DNA from: Bolinopsis microptera
Taxonomy: Eukaryota > Ctenophora > Tentaculata > Lobata > Bolinopsidae
Assembly (NCBI RefSeq): GCF_026151205.1
Contig: NC_087080.1
Location: forward strand, 7,854,797 to 7,918,796
DNA length: 64,000 bases
Direction of reading: 5' to 3'
Within the stretch, counting starts at the first letter, position 1; each line of letters starts with the position of its first letter. This document shows positions 1-11,611 of the stretch, one piece after another. Made by a program: the position numbers and the translations under genes. The notes under the pieces were generated by a model. That model did no database searches. It saw nothing but the letters and a program-made list of their open reading frames with translations, and had not been told where the DNA came from.

Positions 1-1001
1 AGAAATTGTTAAAGATTTCTGAATTCTTTAGTAAGTAAGCGAGGAGTCAAGGGAATGTGATGATAGGCATAACAGTGTAACTCAAAGAAAAGACTGAGGA
101 ATTCATCAGATCAGTAGCAAATTATGCGATCTGGAAGAAAGATGTAGACCCTACCAAGGAATAGCACAACATGATTCTATCAGTACTATTACTAATCAAA
201 TGAGACTCACGCAGACAGTTGAGGATTTTCCCACAGGGCCACATAGCTGCCTACTTTGACTAGGGGAGAGAAGGGTCGGAAGATAGGAGCGAGGGGGTTT
301 CCTTCGATAACTGGGGGTCGTTTTAACTTTGCTGGGGTTTCGATGTAGAGCTCGGACTTTTGGAGTCCCCCGGCAGCCGGCATCACATAGCTAGATCTAT
401 TGATGTATTAAATTAATAATATTATCAATAATTGACAAATTAATTTATCAAGGTGATTTGATAATTGATTGCAAAATTTTAGCAGACAGAGGGAGGGGTT
501 AGGGTGAGATTTAGGGCTCGCTTCTAATTGTACTACTGAGACAAATCCGTACAAAGATACAATCCAGCACTTACGTGTAGCTATTAATAGCTCCTCGTCC
601 TGCAAAATGCACAATAATGTCAAGTAGCTATCAATTGAGCACTCACTAGAAACAAGTAACATTGGACGCGCTTAACTGTTAAAAAGATGTAAAAATTATT
701 GGACTATACATCGGAATTCAATACTTCAATACACTATAAATTTATGCACGCAAAAATAAAAATAACTGTTTCTGAAAATAGCCTAATAGGTCCCAACAGG
801 TGGAACAGACGTGATGAAAGGTTAGTAAAATTCATAACTATTAGAATAACATCACTAAAACACGTATTAGAGCATCATCTAACAACTATTATAAAACCTA
901 TAACTTTGTAAAAACCCAAAGAACCCGCGTTTTTTAATGTCGAAATTAAAGTAAAATTAAACAATAAAAACCATGCAAATTGCAAATTTATCTATCACAT
1001 A
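1..1001. other. Intergenic, no gene recognised
   Basis: AT-rich sequence with short ORFs (under 85 codons) on both strands that show no recognisable family, splice context or codon pattern. The stretch about 240-370 is more GC-rich with runs of G, but I could not assign it. It lies downstream of the TKFC gene. Confidence 0.5.
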
Positions 1002-1007
1002 TTTATT
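1002..1007 (-). terminator. Polyadenylation signal of TKFC
   Basis: A canonical AATAAA on the minus strand begins only a few bases after the TAA stop of the triokinase gene (stop at 1010-1012). If used, the 3'UTR would be about 20-30 nt. The hexamer is seen directly; its use is inferred. Confidence 0.5.
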
Positions 1008-1009
1008 TT

Positions 1010-2782
1010 TTAGATCATAATATCATCAAGGTAAAAACATTTACAGACAGCTTTAACCCAGGTTGCAGCAGCCACAGCACCAGGATCAGCACAAGCGTCA
1101 ATGTCCTCAGTTCTGATATATGATGCGCGACCCGCGCGCGGCTTCAGCGTAGCCGTCTTCATCACCCCTGTATCAGCAACTTGCGTACACAGCGCCGTCA
1201 CCGTCGTCATATGCGCCGTGGAGTTAAGCTGCATGACCCTTAGCACCGGGTACAACACATCCAACATGGTGCAATCTCCCTCCTGCGCTTTACCATAGCG
1301 CACAACAGCGCTCAGCGCACTTTCCAAACACGACGCCAAAACACTAACAGTAACTTCCTCACAGGACGTGTCCCCGGAGAGTTTAGCTTGTCCAGCAGCA
1401 GCTGTCAGACCAATAGTGTACAGTGCACCAGAGGTTCCACCCATGTGTTCCTCAACTATGTCAGACAACTGGGTTAGGAGGAGGGAGAAGGAGGAGTAGT
1501 CCAGATGAGGGGTCCTGGTTTGGAGCTGTTTTACAACTCCCGCCACAGTGGACCCACAGTCACCGTCACCAACCTGTCTGTCTAGTTCGTCTAGCTCACT
1601 TACTTTTGAGAGTAAGTCTGTGTAGATTGTGGAAAGGATTTTGTTGATCCTGTCGTTTAGTATTCCTGCTTTGGGGGTGTACGTTTTGGGTGCTTTTGGT
1701 ATGCGATGTGGGACTTGGGGCAGTTTGACTTGATCGCAACCAGGTTTCCAGGCAGGTGCAGAAGTTGGGTAGTGCAGCATTTCCAGAAGTGTACCTTCCT
1801 TATCCAGTCTTATAACTGACAGTGAAATACCGTGCATACCAAGCGACGTCATGTAGACGCCGCAATAAAGCTGGTAACACGTTATATTCTGCAGCTCCAT
1901 CCATTTCACCACCTCCTGACATGCCACGCCCATCTCCAGTTCTGAGGTACCGCCAAGGTTGTTCACAATAACTGCCACATCTTCCCCAGATTTGAGACCC
2001 ATCCCTCTCTCATCAGAGAGATAGGCAAACAGCTTGTCGACGGTGGACTTGCAGCATATACTGCCACAACGTAACGCGCCAGGCTCCCCATGAATCCCAA
2101 TACCAAATTCCATAGTACTTGGAGGGAGAGTAAAACTTGGTGCTTTGCCAGGTGGCACGCAGGGTGACACTGCTACTCCAGCTGTGCCCACATTCTTTGC
2201 AACAAGCTGAGCGACCCTGTATACCGCTTCTAAACTGTGTCCCTGGGCAGCACATGCGCCTGCTATCTTGTGAATGAAGAGCACTCCGCATAGACCACGT
2301 GGTCCAGCCAGTGTGTCTTGGTCGAGTAGAGTGGTGTCATCAGCACATATCACCATCTCAACCTTCCTCCCCATCTTCTTAGCCTTCTCAACAGCTATCC
2401 CAAAATTCAAACAATCCCCTGTGTAATTCTTAACGATAACCAGGCACCCAGCGTCTCCCGTCACCTCTAAAATCAGCTCCAACACTAGCGTGGACGAAGG
2501 AGAAGCGAAGACATTCCCCGCCACAGCTCCAGTCAACATACCAGCTCCCACATAACCACCGTGAGCAGGTTCATGTCCACTACCACCACCACAGATTAGG
2601 GAAACATTCCTGGGGTCGGGGCAAGTGTGGAGTACACAAGGGAGGTCACCAAGTTGTCGGATAGTGGGGTGGAGGGTGGTGAGGGTGGTGATGTTCTCCT
2701 GGATACTGGAGTTAGCGGAGTTGTAGAACTGGTGGTCTTGTCCTGAAGTGGTCTTGTGAGGTCGTTCTTGTGGGGTTGTCAT
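1010..2782 (-). CDS. TKFC: Triokinase/FMN cyclase (dihydroxyacetone kinase)
   Basis: A 590-aa protein in one exon, close to the 575 aa of human TKFC. The family uses ATP to phosphorylate dihydroxyacetone and glyceraldehyde in the cytosol; the animal enzyme also cyclises FAD. The DhaK domain is N-terminal: the glycine loop GGGSGHEPAHGGY is at about 65-77, TGDCLNFG at 121-128, and the substrate-binding His is H231 in GIGIHGEPG. VNNLGGTSELEMG follows at 273-285. The DhaL ATP-binding domain covers about 375-590, with Mg-binding aspartates in DRQVGDGDCGST (401-412), MGGTSGALY (447-455) and the end motif RAGRASYI (549-556). The position that is Arg or Lys in GD(R/K)TM relatives is Cys503 here. A pyrimidine-rich 3' splice site (AG at 2799-2800) lies 16 nt upstream of the ATG, so a noncoding 5' exon or spliced leader is likely. 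Identification is secure; intronlessness of the CDS is seen directly. Confidence 0.95.
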   Translation of the reverse strand: MTTPQERPHKTTSGQDHQFYNSANSSIQENITTLTTLHPTIRQLGDLPCVLHTCPDPRNVSLICGGGSGHEPAHGGYVGAGMLTGAVAGNVFASPSSTLVLELILEVTGDAGCLVIVKNYTGDCLNFGIAVEKAKKMGRKVEMVICADDTTLLDQDTLAGPRGLCGVLFIHKIAGACAAQGHSLEAVYRVAQLVAKNVGTAGVAVSPCVPPGKAPSFTLPPSTMEFGIGIHGEPGALRCGSICCKSTVDKLFAYLSDERGMGLKSGEDVAVIVNNLGGTSELEMGVACQEVVKWMELQNITCYQLYCGVYMTSLGMHGISLSVIRLDKEGTLLEMLHYPTSAPAWKPGCDQVKLPQVPHRIPKAPKTYTPKAGILNDRINKILSTIYTDLLSKVSELDELDRQVGDGDCGSTVAGVVKQLQTRTPHLDYSSFSLLLTQLSDIVEEHMGGTSGALYTIGLTAAAGQAKLSGDTSCEEVTVSVLASCLESALSAVVRYGKAQEGDCTMLDVLYPVLRVMQLNSTAHMTTVTALCTQVADTGVMKTATLKPRAGRASYIRTEDIDACADPGAVAAATWVKAVCKCFYLDDIMI

Positions 2783-2800
2783 ATCTTGTGGGGTCAGGCT

Positions 2801-5781
2801 GTCAGAAACAAGGACGAAGAATCAGAGGTCTAGTAGGGGAGCTGTGGAGATCATCCCCATTCTTGCCGTCTACTACTGGGATTTTATAAATGCGGTACAA
2901 AATATCGAGGATTTCTGGTATAGATGGTGATGATCCCCGGGCTCCCCACACTTAGTAAGAATTCGACAATAATCATAAAATGGAAGGTGACTTGTTTTGT
3001 TTAGTAGCATCGAGTGTGAGGTCTATCAATTGTTGTTTGAGAATAACAAAGCAGATTTAGCAAAGATTGAGTCTATATGTTTAAATTTAGCCGACCAAAG
3101 CAAGAGGTATCAAATACTTTTAGGCTTGAAGTCGGAGAAGCATTGTATAAGATCGCTTACTCTAACGACTTAACGAGATAATTACATAACCGGTTATGTA
3201 ATTGAATAATTACCTACGTAACCAAGTACACCCGTCATTTTAAGTGTACCGTTTATGTGGTTTAGAGTCGACAATTGTTCGTCGCACAGTTTAGTGCACT
3301 TTAAAACAGGATACTTCTGTAATTTCGTCATTTTTCGATCAAAACAAAGCAGTAAAACAAGCAATTTGCGTCAAATAACTAAAATTTTTTGTATATTATA
3401 ACAAAGTATATGATTCAAATATATAGAACTGTACCTAGAGTGACGGCAGTTAAATGTTAGATTTGCCAGTGAAACAGATAATCCACCCACATGATTTGAA
3501 CAAGAGCTGAGCTAATTTAATTACCGTCTATCTTGCTTGGTGATGGAATGCAGTGAAGCTCACTGATTATTAGACTACAGCAAAATACTTTGCTCTGCAG
3601 CACTGCTCACTAATTGACTGATTAACTAATCACTGTCCAGTGGAAGTCGTTTTTATGCACTGTGTTTACACATGTAATTCACAAAACGTTATCAATTATC
3701 CAATTACATAATACGCGGAGGAATTTAACGAAAGTCAAAAGTATGCACAAATTGCAAAGTATGCACAAATTGCAAATGACCAAAATTATGTGTCCATCGT
3801 GCGTGTGCTTAGGCATATCGTTAATTTATGTTTTGTTACAAACGTGAACAGAGGAAGTTTTCATAATATGTGAGGTATGCATGGCACAACAATGTTGCAA
3901 AATGTTCCATATGAAAAGAAACAGACAATATACAATGTACATTATATTGTGATCTATTACTGCGGCATGCAATATATAATGCTATCATGACATACCCTAA
4001 ATAAAGCCTACTCACGTATGGTGAAGCAATTCAGATTTCGAAACATATTCGATCAAGTCATTAGTGATTACCCAGATAGAACCCTGGATTCCTGCTCCCA
4101 GATCCAATAACCTAGTCTTACTTAGTACGGTCATTATTAAATCATATTATTCGTAATTCGACTGCGGGAACCATCTTAGATCTGTTTATTGGGGTTTACA
4201 ATAGGGCTGAGTGGTTCAAGCATCGCAATATTCACTATCACTTTTTTAAACTTTTAGCTTGTGGAATACGTGGAATTCTGTCCGGAGATCCTATGAAACG
4301 AAATAATGAGCTGGAATATATCATAGCTTTGCTCGTCAACAGTTGTTAGCAAAAAATAGCAAGAGATCTGAATATTAATCTGACAAGCTGATCTAACGTA
4401 ATTATAACTAAGATGTAGTGTTATAACAAATGCGTAAAATAATCAATTAATTGCATAATTATCAACGTAACCGTACACTAATTCAAAAAATTGTGTAAAA
4501 CTGTTTTCGTCGCAATCAAGTTATTTGACTCAAGATAGAGCAATGTCGTCAAATAACCTGTCACTTTACCAATAGTTTAGATTTAAATATCAAGCATCGC
4601 ATCAATCGCATCTCTTTTTACGAAGACTATCAACTTCAAAATGAACAGTAATTTCACGTAGGCACAATAATAGTTCAACATATTATCATGATATCATTCA
4701 CAAGATATAACAACTTAGATACGTAAGATAAAGAAAATAACTAAACCCTCAAGAAATGATTTAAAGTAATATCTTACTATATATAAAGCGAGACGATATA
4801 TATATATATATCTGTGCCATTTTACTGACACCACGGCATCAACTTTAACGCGACTTTCCGCATAAACCGTAAAAGATATACAACTGGAACTTTTTTGGCT
4901 GGGTCAAATGCTTTAATGGCCTTCAAATCAGCATGAAAAAATAAAAAATTGGCCAAGGAATAATGATTTTAGAACCGAAAATTTGGACCCCCAAGTGGTG
5001 TCAAAAACGCCAATTAAATAGGTAATAATTATTTTAGTATTTTGAGTCTTGACACCGTTTAGGGTTATATTATACGGGTTCCTGCTAGTTGATATAACAC
5101 AGCGACCAAACTTTATAGAATTATATAAACTCGGACCCAGGCCAGGCTGTGTTCATCACAATTAGCACTTAATTAGTAGGTACTAATTAGCACAATTAGC
5201 ACTTAGCTTAAAACTACTAGAAGTTTCTTTCAGAATGGACACAATTGTTGAGTTTAAGGTGAAGATCATCTTTCAGTTTTACGATTAAAATCAAAGCAAA
5301 GCTGGAATTAACTGAATAACTTACTACTCAAGCCTAAATATTATAATACGTACTCACACTTTTTTACAGAAAATGTTAAATATAGCAGGCGAGTAATAAC
5401 CAAAAGGTTTCAACCTGTTGACTAAATAAATTGTTATTACACGATAACTAACCGGGTATTATTTTTAACTAAAATCATGATAGGATTTCAAATCTGGAAT
5501 GTGTTAGTATACAAATTTACCTGCACGGTATTATTACCGCTGGATCAAATACCTTAGATAAACCTACCTAAGAGATCTCTTTCTCGCGCAACACAATCTC
5601 AAAACCGTGTTACAAACATAAACCTACAATATTATCACTTCATGTATAGCCCACAACATCATAGAAATAAAAATGTTACAAAACATATTATAATATGCAC
5701 GGTCTGGAATACGTATAAATTGCATATTATATCATATACTCAAAATTTTAAAATATTATGCAGCGGAGAAATCTACAGAAT
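2801..5781. other. Intergenic, no gene recognised
   Basis: About 3 kb of AT-rich DNA between the TKFC start and the RYBP 3' end. I see only short ORFs, a (TA)n stretch near 4799-4812 and no coding exon signatures. It should contain the TKFC promoter and any 5' noncoding exon. Confidence 0.5.
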
Positions 5782-5804
5782 TCATCATCATCATCATCAT
5801 CATC
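5782..5804. repeat. (ATC)n microsatellite
   Basis: About 7.7 perfect TCA/ATC triplets, just downstream of the RYBP stop codon and probably within or next to its 3'UTR. On the plus strand one frame reads as a run of His, which is not a real protein. Confidence 0.9.
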
Positions 5805-5868
5805 GGTCGCATAACGTGTATATAATTAATTAATTAATTGATCAGTTAATTAATAGTGTGATGTGTCT

Positions 5869-8351
5869 TCACTCGTTGTCGCCGGCGGAAGGGGCGGGAG
5901 AGGGTGTGGAAGAGGCGGCAGAGGACTTGTCAGGTTCGCACGGGGAGGATCTGAAGTTAATTATAATTAGATAATTAGATAATTAATTTGGAAAATCGAT
6001 TGATTTTACCAGCTGTTCAAATTACATCCCGGTATATTCCGGTGATGTTTCCAGTTTTTATAGCTGAACAAGTGATGAGAAAATATGTGTCAATTATCAA
6101 TATTTCTATCATTTTGTCCCAGTATTTACTTGTAGCAGTTCAAATTAGGTAAAAATTGCTATCGAACTTAAGAATACACTTCACGCGGCTAATGAACATT
6201 AAAAGATTAAACAATCACCCATTCAACTTGCCGCGCTTACGCTTTTCAGTAGTGTTTAGCACAGTATATGAAATCTTGATTATAGTAGTTCCTCAGAATA
6301 TAAATATAATACAGGCACGGCTGTAGTCGGTACCCACGCCCATCTTGAGACACCAGTCTTACAACTCATTAAAACTTAACCCACCTAGATTTGGGAGATT
6401 TGATTTCGGGAAAGTCCGTGATTACCACCGTAACGTTGTTTACCGTTACATTTATCTTGGTGCCCCTGCGAGAATGTTAGAGTTAGAAGGGGTGTGTTAG
6501 GTGTTGGCTGGCTGCCAACTATCAGAGAGCTGTCGTATATTACGGATAATAATATAATATGCAAAGCTTTGACAGCCCTCCAAAACTCTGTAAATGTTGA
6601 GAGCTGCTGAGTTTTCGTGTTATATTGAGCTGTTACGACATGGAAAAAGCATTTTAAAGTCTTAAAGATTGTGCAATGTTTATCTAAGCGCAACAATTTG
6701 TACCGAACTCACTTTGAACGGTCGACGTTTTTTAACCGGCCAGGTCTTGTGAAATTGGTTGCACTTTGTCCGATAACGCTTCTCTGTTGGCGCAAGTGGC
6801 GCCGGCGCTGTTTCCGCAGCAACGCGTTGGTTTGCTTAGCAACTAGTTCTGCAGCCAGCGCTTGTATTTGCACTACTTGAGTCTGTGAGTTAGGAGGGGT
6901 TAATGATACGTAACGGAGGGAGTGCAGGACAACTCGCTTACATTACCAGATGTAGACAACGAGAAAACTTAAAACTTCTCTTTTACATGATCTAACAATT
7001 AACACATTATTATTTGTCTCAAACTTTTATGATTTGACAGCACAGACCGCAGAAGTCATAAAAAGCGTACTTTCCAAAATCAACTTTTTCAAAAAATGAG
7101 TAAGAGGACTTAACAACACCCAGTCCTTTTTAACATGTGATGTGGCACCTTGCAGGTGGTATTACCTGTGATGTGGCACGGGGTTTGCGCGTGCTGGTCC
7201 CTTTCCTCGTCTCGCACATTGCGCACTTGAACTCTTCCTCTATGTTCTTGTAAGTACACACGGAGCATTCCCAGCTTCCTACCAAGTCACCTGATCAGGT
7301 ATATTACATTACTCGACACGTTAATTTGCTCTTTATCTTCGGTGAAAACATTTTGGTTTTGTTAAAAACGACCATATTATGGTAATAATATTAAAATCTA
7401 ATCGGGACATGATTATAATATGTGTCCAGAACGCACCAAATTTGGCCAGGGAATACGAGAAATTTAACCACAACCATTTACTGGGAAACTTCGCAGTCAA
7501 TTATCAAATAAAATTTAGGAGTCGCCAAAAGATTACTGCTGTTAATAACATAATTCCTCAGCACTTTCAATAATTAGAACTGCAGAGATCTACCAAGTGG
7601 ATGAAGAGACACAAAAGAATTTAAATAATTATCACAGAATGTCATTAGAGTCATTAGTTACCAGGTGGTATACTAATGACACTAAGTGATAATTGACAAA
7701 TTCTTTTGTTCCAGATCATTAGCCATTGTATCGTGATCTAGTAGGTTGTTATCGCGGCTCTTTAAGAAGAGCTAGAATAGTTTCAAAACCATAGGGCGTG
7801 GAAGCACCACCTTTAAAAGTTACTACAATTTTCTAGAACATATTAATGCCATTGTATTCAGTCAGTGACGAGACGGTTTCTGCTCTCTCGCTGGTCAAAT
7901 AACGTTTCTAAAAGTAAAAGCTTCTAGAAGATTATTCTCACCGTTGCTGGAAGTAGCAGGGTTGTTTCCATTGCTGGAGTTGCCGTTGCTATGGTTACCT
8001 GCCTGGGACCGGCGGGTTTGTCTTGTGGGAACTATCTGTAAATTGTTAATTGAATAATTAATTATCAAAGAAAGGGGTGTACTTGTTAAATCAAAATGTA
8101 AAGTAGAACAACAATTGGTCTGATAAGTTCAGAGTTAAAATTAGATTCAATACAAGAATATATTATATATATTTAAATATTACACTATAATAATATGCAA
8201 GTCAAATCTTTACAGCACTTGATAGTACTCTGTAATGACTTGGTGGCAGTACTCAGAGTGATACTTATAATAATAAAGACATGCCGACATTCTATTTTTT
8301 TACCTCTGGTTCATTTTCAATAGGAGGGGGAGATTCCTTGTCTTCCACCAT
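5869..8351 (-). CDS. RYBP: RYBP/YAF2 homologue (PRC1 subunit)
   Basis: Six coding exons on the minus strand: 8304-8351, 7942-8035, 7166-7290, 6713-6882, 6385-6465, 5869-5950. All have GT donors and AG acceptors, and phases agree at each junction, giving about 199 aa (human RYBP 228, YAF2 180). RYBP/YAF2 binds RING1 and stimulates histone H2A ubiquitination in variant PRC1 in the nucleus. Exon 3 holds a RanBP2-type zinc finger (C56, C59, C70, C73 in WECSVC...CAMC) followed by the family signature GTSTRKPR. Exon 4 ends with [11 protein letters not shown] and exon 5 carries [13 protein letters not shown], matching the C-terminal RING1B-binding strand of vertebrate RYBP. The tail is Ser/Pro/Ala-rich. 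Start: ATG at 8351, 30 nt downstream of an acceptor-like TTGTAG. The exon 3 acceptor is pyrimidine-poor. RYBP and YAF2 are a vertebrate pair, so this is the single ancestral type. Confidence 0.9.
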
Positions 8352-8381
8352 AACTCTACATTTTACATCTGCCTTCAAACG

Positions 8382-9544
8382 CTACAATAAAACCTGGTTA
8401 GAGTAATTCAGTACATTGCAAACATTGAATTGATGGTAAATCAAGTTAATGAGCAAATAAAGCAGGGAATTTCTGAAGAAACAATGGTTTGTAAAAGTGA
8501 AGTTTGTCAAATAAGTGCGCTGAGACGTGCCGAAAGAAAAAAATGACAACGTGAACCGTATCACACCAGCACACATGACAACTAGCGGACAAAGGAAACC
8601 GACACCTGACATGCGTTACAATAACCACAGCAAGGACTAATGCTCGCGCAAGTTGCACAGTAGCAGGGAAGCGATGAAAACCTAGAGAATGAAGAAAGGG
8701 TGATCAAACCTGCAACTAGACGCCCGCTCTCATCCTATTAATTAGTGTCTAAATTGTTGCGTAGTGAACAATCTGGTCAGGAGAAACCAGAGACAATACG
8801 GAATATCGCTGATAAGGTTGTTATCAACTTGGCGCTGGGTTTAATGAGCGGCTGCAAGGGGTGTAAGGTTGGGAGTTAGGGAGCTTTTGTTGTGTATTTA
8901 TTTGGGCTCGGCTAGGATTTCCGGTTTTTCCAGATCATGATTGTTAGATTGTTAAACAAAAAATGAACACGGATGCGATATGTTATACTATAATACATGT
9001 AATATTTTACAGGTAAAAATTTACATAGATCACATTGAATAAGTTACATAATAATATATAATAATGATTTGTGATTTTCCATCGAACATGATAATTAAAA
9101 ATAAATTTCTGGCGCATATATATTAACATCTGATTTAATAACTTTAATAATCAACCCCAACAATTCTAGACCCGCTAGAATAAGACTGCCCTTGAAAGCA
9201 CTTCAAAGTGCTGACAGAAAATAAAGAGGAACAAAGCTGGAAAGTTGTTAGCTTAGGGAGTAATACGTATAAATAGTTTACATACTTGGGTGAATGGATT
9301 TATATTAGCGCTACCCTAGGAGAGGTGCATTACTTTGGCTTTCGTAGTAATGTGAATCAAATTAGACGAACTTTCCGGCAAAAGGCGCATCTTACTTACC
9401 CAAAACTAGCATTTACTGAACTGTACATTGAAATTAACCCTTGGATATTAATCTGTAAAATACACGGTATAACTTTCTGAACGTTGAGTAGCTGAAATAT
9501 TTCGTTTATATCAACCACACTGTCCCATTCTGATGTGATGAAAC
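8382..9544. other. Spacer between LZTFL1 3' end and RYBP
   Basis: About 1.2 kb AT-rich region with no supported exon. It separates two genes transcribed in the same (minus) direction, so it should hold the LZTFL1 3'UTR and the RYBP promoter. Confidence 0.5.
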
Positions 9545-11611
9545 TTAATCGTCAGTAGGTTCATATCTTCTTAATTTAGACCTTATTTCCTTGAGCTGTT
9601 CATTCTTTTTACCCAACATTTTCTTCATGTTGTTGTACTGAGTGGTCTCACTGAATTTCCTGTCCAGTTCCTCTTGAGTCTGAAACAAAGAGCATAGGTT
9701 AAAGGGCAAATTGGTGGATTAGGTTTGGCCACAATACGGCCACAATACGGCCACAATACAGCCACTATATGGCCACTAAAAAAGCCGTATAGTGGCTAAA
9801 ACCCAAAAAACAATGTAGAGACAAGGGTGTTGTAAGAATTTAAGGGGTAACTAAGCAAAGCTTTGAGTGTATCATTAATCATGGGGCTGCAGCAATCATA
9901 TAAGGGAGAATTAGTATCTAGACGAATCAAAGAATTCAGATTAATCAAGCTTCATAATTATGAACTCTGCTTGAACTTAAATAAGCTGGTAAGCAGATCA
10001 AAGAAATTGAGCATAGCAAATAATTATACCTGTTCTAGTTGGCTCTGAACTGCAAGTAGCTGATGTTTAGTGCTGACATAATCTCCTGGTACTGAACCTC
10101 CCGTCGAGGAACTGTTAATCGAACTTCTAGACAGTTCACCTTCCAGTCTCTCAATCTGGGGGGTTTGATGAAAGGTTAAATCCTGAGGATTGTGGAGGTT
10201 GTAATTATCGGGAGCATGAACACAGACAAAATTAACTGGTATTTAGCTTTATAATGTAGCGTTAGCATCATGTTATAGCGTGATAGTTATGCTATGCTGT
10301 GTATTTAGCACGTTGACAAATAAACAGAGGCCAACATATTTCAATCTGACAAGTAAATATAACCTAATAATTTAAAATATTTCTGCAGAAATTTTAACAA
10401 ATTTGATTTAGAAAGGAATGTTTACCTGCCACTTAAATAGTATAACACCAAAATATTTGTCATAAGTTCTTAGTGTGATTGGTGGCCACAAAATCAGCAT
10501 TGCTGATGACATGTAGCATAATATGGAAATTAACCAAGACAACGTAATGATAAATACCTCAGATTTGAGATTACTGATTTGAACACTTGGAGCCGCACCA
10601 CTGGAAGTTATTTGACTTTTCAACATATTGACTTGTTCCTGCAGCGTCCCCTTCTCTTGCAAGGTATTACTGCAGTTCATTTCCACATTCTCAAGCCGGC
10701 TTCTAAGCTTGCTATTCTCCTCTTCCAGGCGACTGATTTCCAATTTTAACAAGGGCACTGGACCTGTAGACGTGGTGGTTAAAGTTTGAAATGTGTATTC
10801 AGTCGTAATAAGGTGTTAAAAACAAATTATGCATAAATGAGATGATAGTATGGCCAAATTTAATATCAGCACACTTGACAAGGTGACTAATTAAAAAATG
10901 AATGCACTCAGAAGATTAAAAAATGATCAGCCTCAATTAGATAAAATATAAATAAATTATGAGAAAAGACAATTTTTTGAGAAAAGACAATTTTATTATT
11001 TATCACCAGTTCAATACACAATCAATCAATAAATATATTGACCTGACTCCTCTAACGGTATAAGTTTTCCTTTAGACTCATTCCTCAGAGATGAAGATGA
11101 TGTACAGTCTTCTAATTTGGCAACTGCGTCCAACAGAGCCTTGTTCTCAAGTTCTGAGGTATCAACATTTAACTTCAAATGCCATTTCTCTGCTTGCTTG
11201 AATAGTTGCCGCAAAAGAAGACAATTAGTGTGATTGCTATCAAGGAATTCTGATTCAACATCTGCTCTAACAACTTGATTTAGTTCCTGAAAAAGGGGTG
11301 GTCATGGTTTAAAAAGAGATGTTTCAATCAAATGTGAAGAAAGTTTTTAAAAGGAAGTGATCAAACACTGCATGCAACCTCCAAATGAGTTTTAAAAACT
11401 TAAACTTTTTCAAAGAATATAAATTATGATAAAACACTACCTCAAGTATTTCAATTATCTCGTCGCCAGTGTAGGTTTCTTCGGCAGACACTCTGCTTGA
11501 AAGTGTACTCTCGAAATTACCATCTACAGCTCTAAGTTTCTGAGCTCGGCGAAATTTAGAAAACTTCAAATAATTCAAAATGTTCTGATGGTGGTTGTCG
11601 TTAAGTTCCAT
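9545..11611 (-). CDS. LZTFL1: Leucine zipper transcription factor-like 1
   Basis: Five coding exons: 11441-11611, 11043-11286, 10558-10763, 10030-10155, 9545-9679; consistent phases give 293 aa (human 299). LZTFL1 (BBS17) is a cytoplasmic coiled-coil protein that regulates BBSome entry into cilia. The N-terminus starts MELNDNHHQNILNYLKFSK, aligning with the human HHQNEVINYMRF region. Exon 2 carries LLLRQLFKQAEKWHLKL and SELENKALLDAVAKLE. Exon 3 is heptad-rich coiled coil (LEISRLEEENSKLRSRLENVE). The last exon has the conserved C-terminus TQYNNMKKMLGKKNEQLKEI and ends RRYEPTDD. The exon 2 donor (GTCAAT) is weak but required by frame and homology. Presence of this gene implies a ciliated organism. 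Confidence 0.95.
9727..9796. repeat. Short tandem repeat plus hairpin in LZTFL1 intron 4
   Basis: Three to four copies of GGCCACAATAC are followed by an imperfect inverted repeat (GCCACTATATGGC ... GCCGTATAGTGGC) with a 10-nt loop. It lies inside the last intron of LZTFL1. Confidence 0.7.

Noticed and set aside
1101..2291. ORFs opposite to or in other frames within TKFC
   Set aside because: Shadows of the GC-richer TKFC coding region.
5642..5833. ORF with a poly-His stretch on the plus strand
   Set aside because: It is the (ATC)n microsatellite read in frame, at the 3' side of RYBP.
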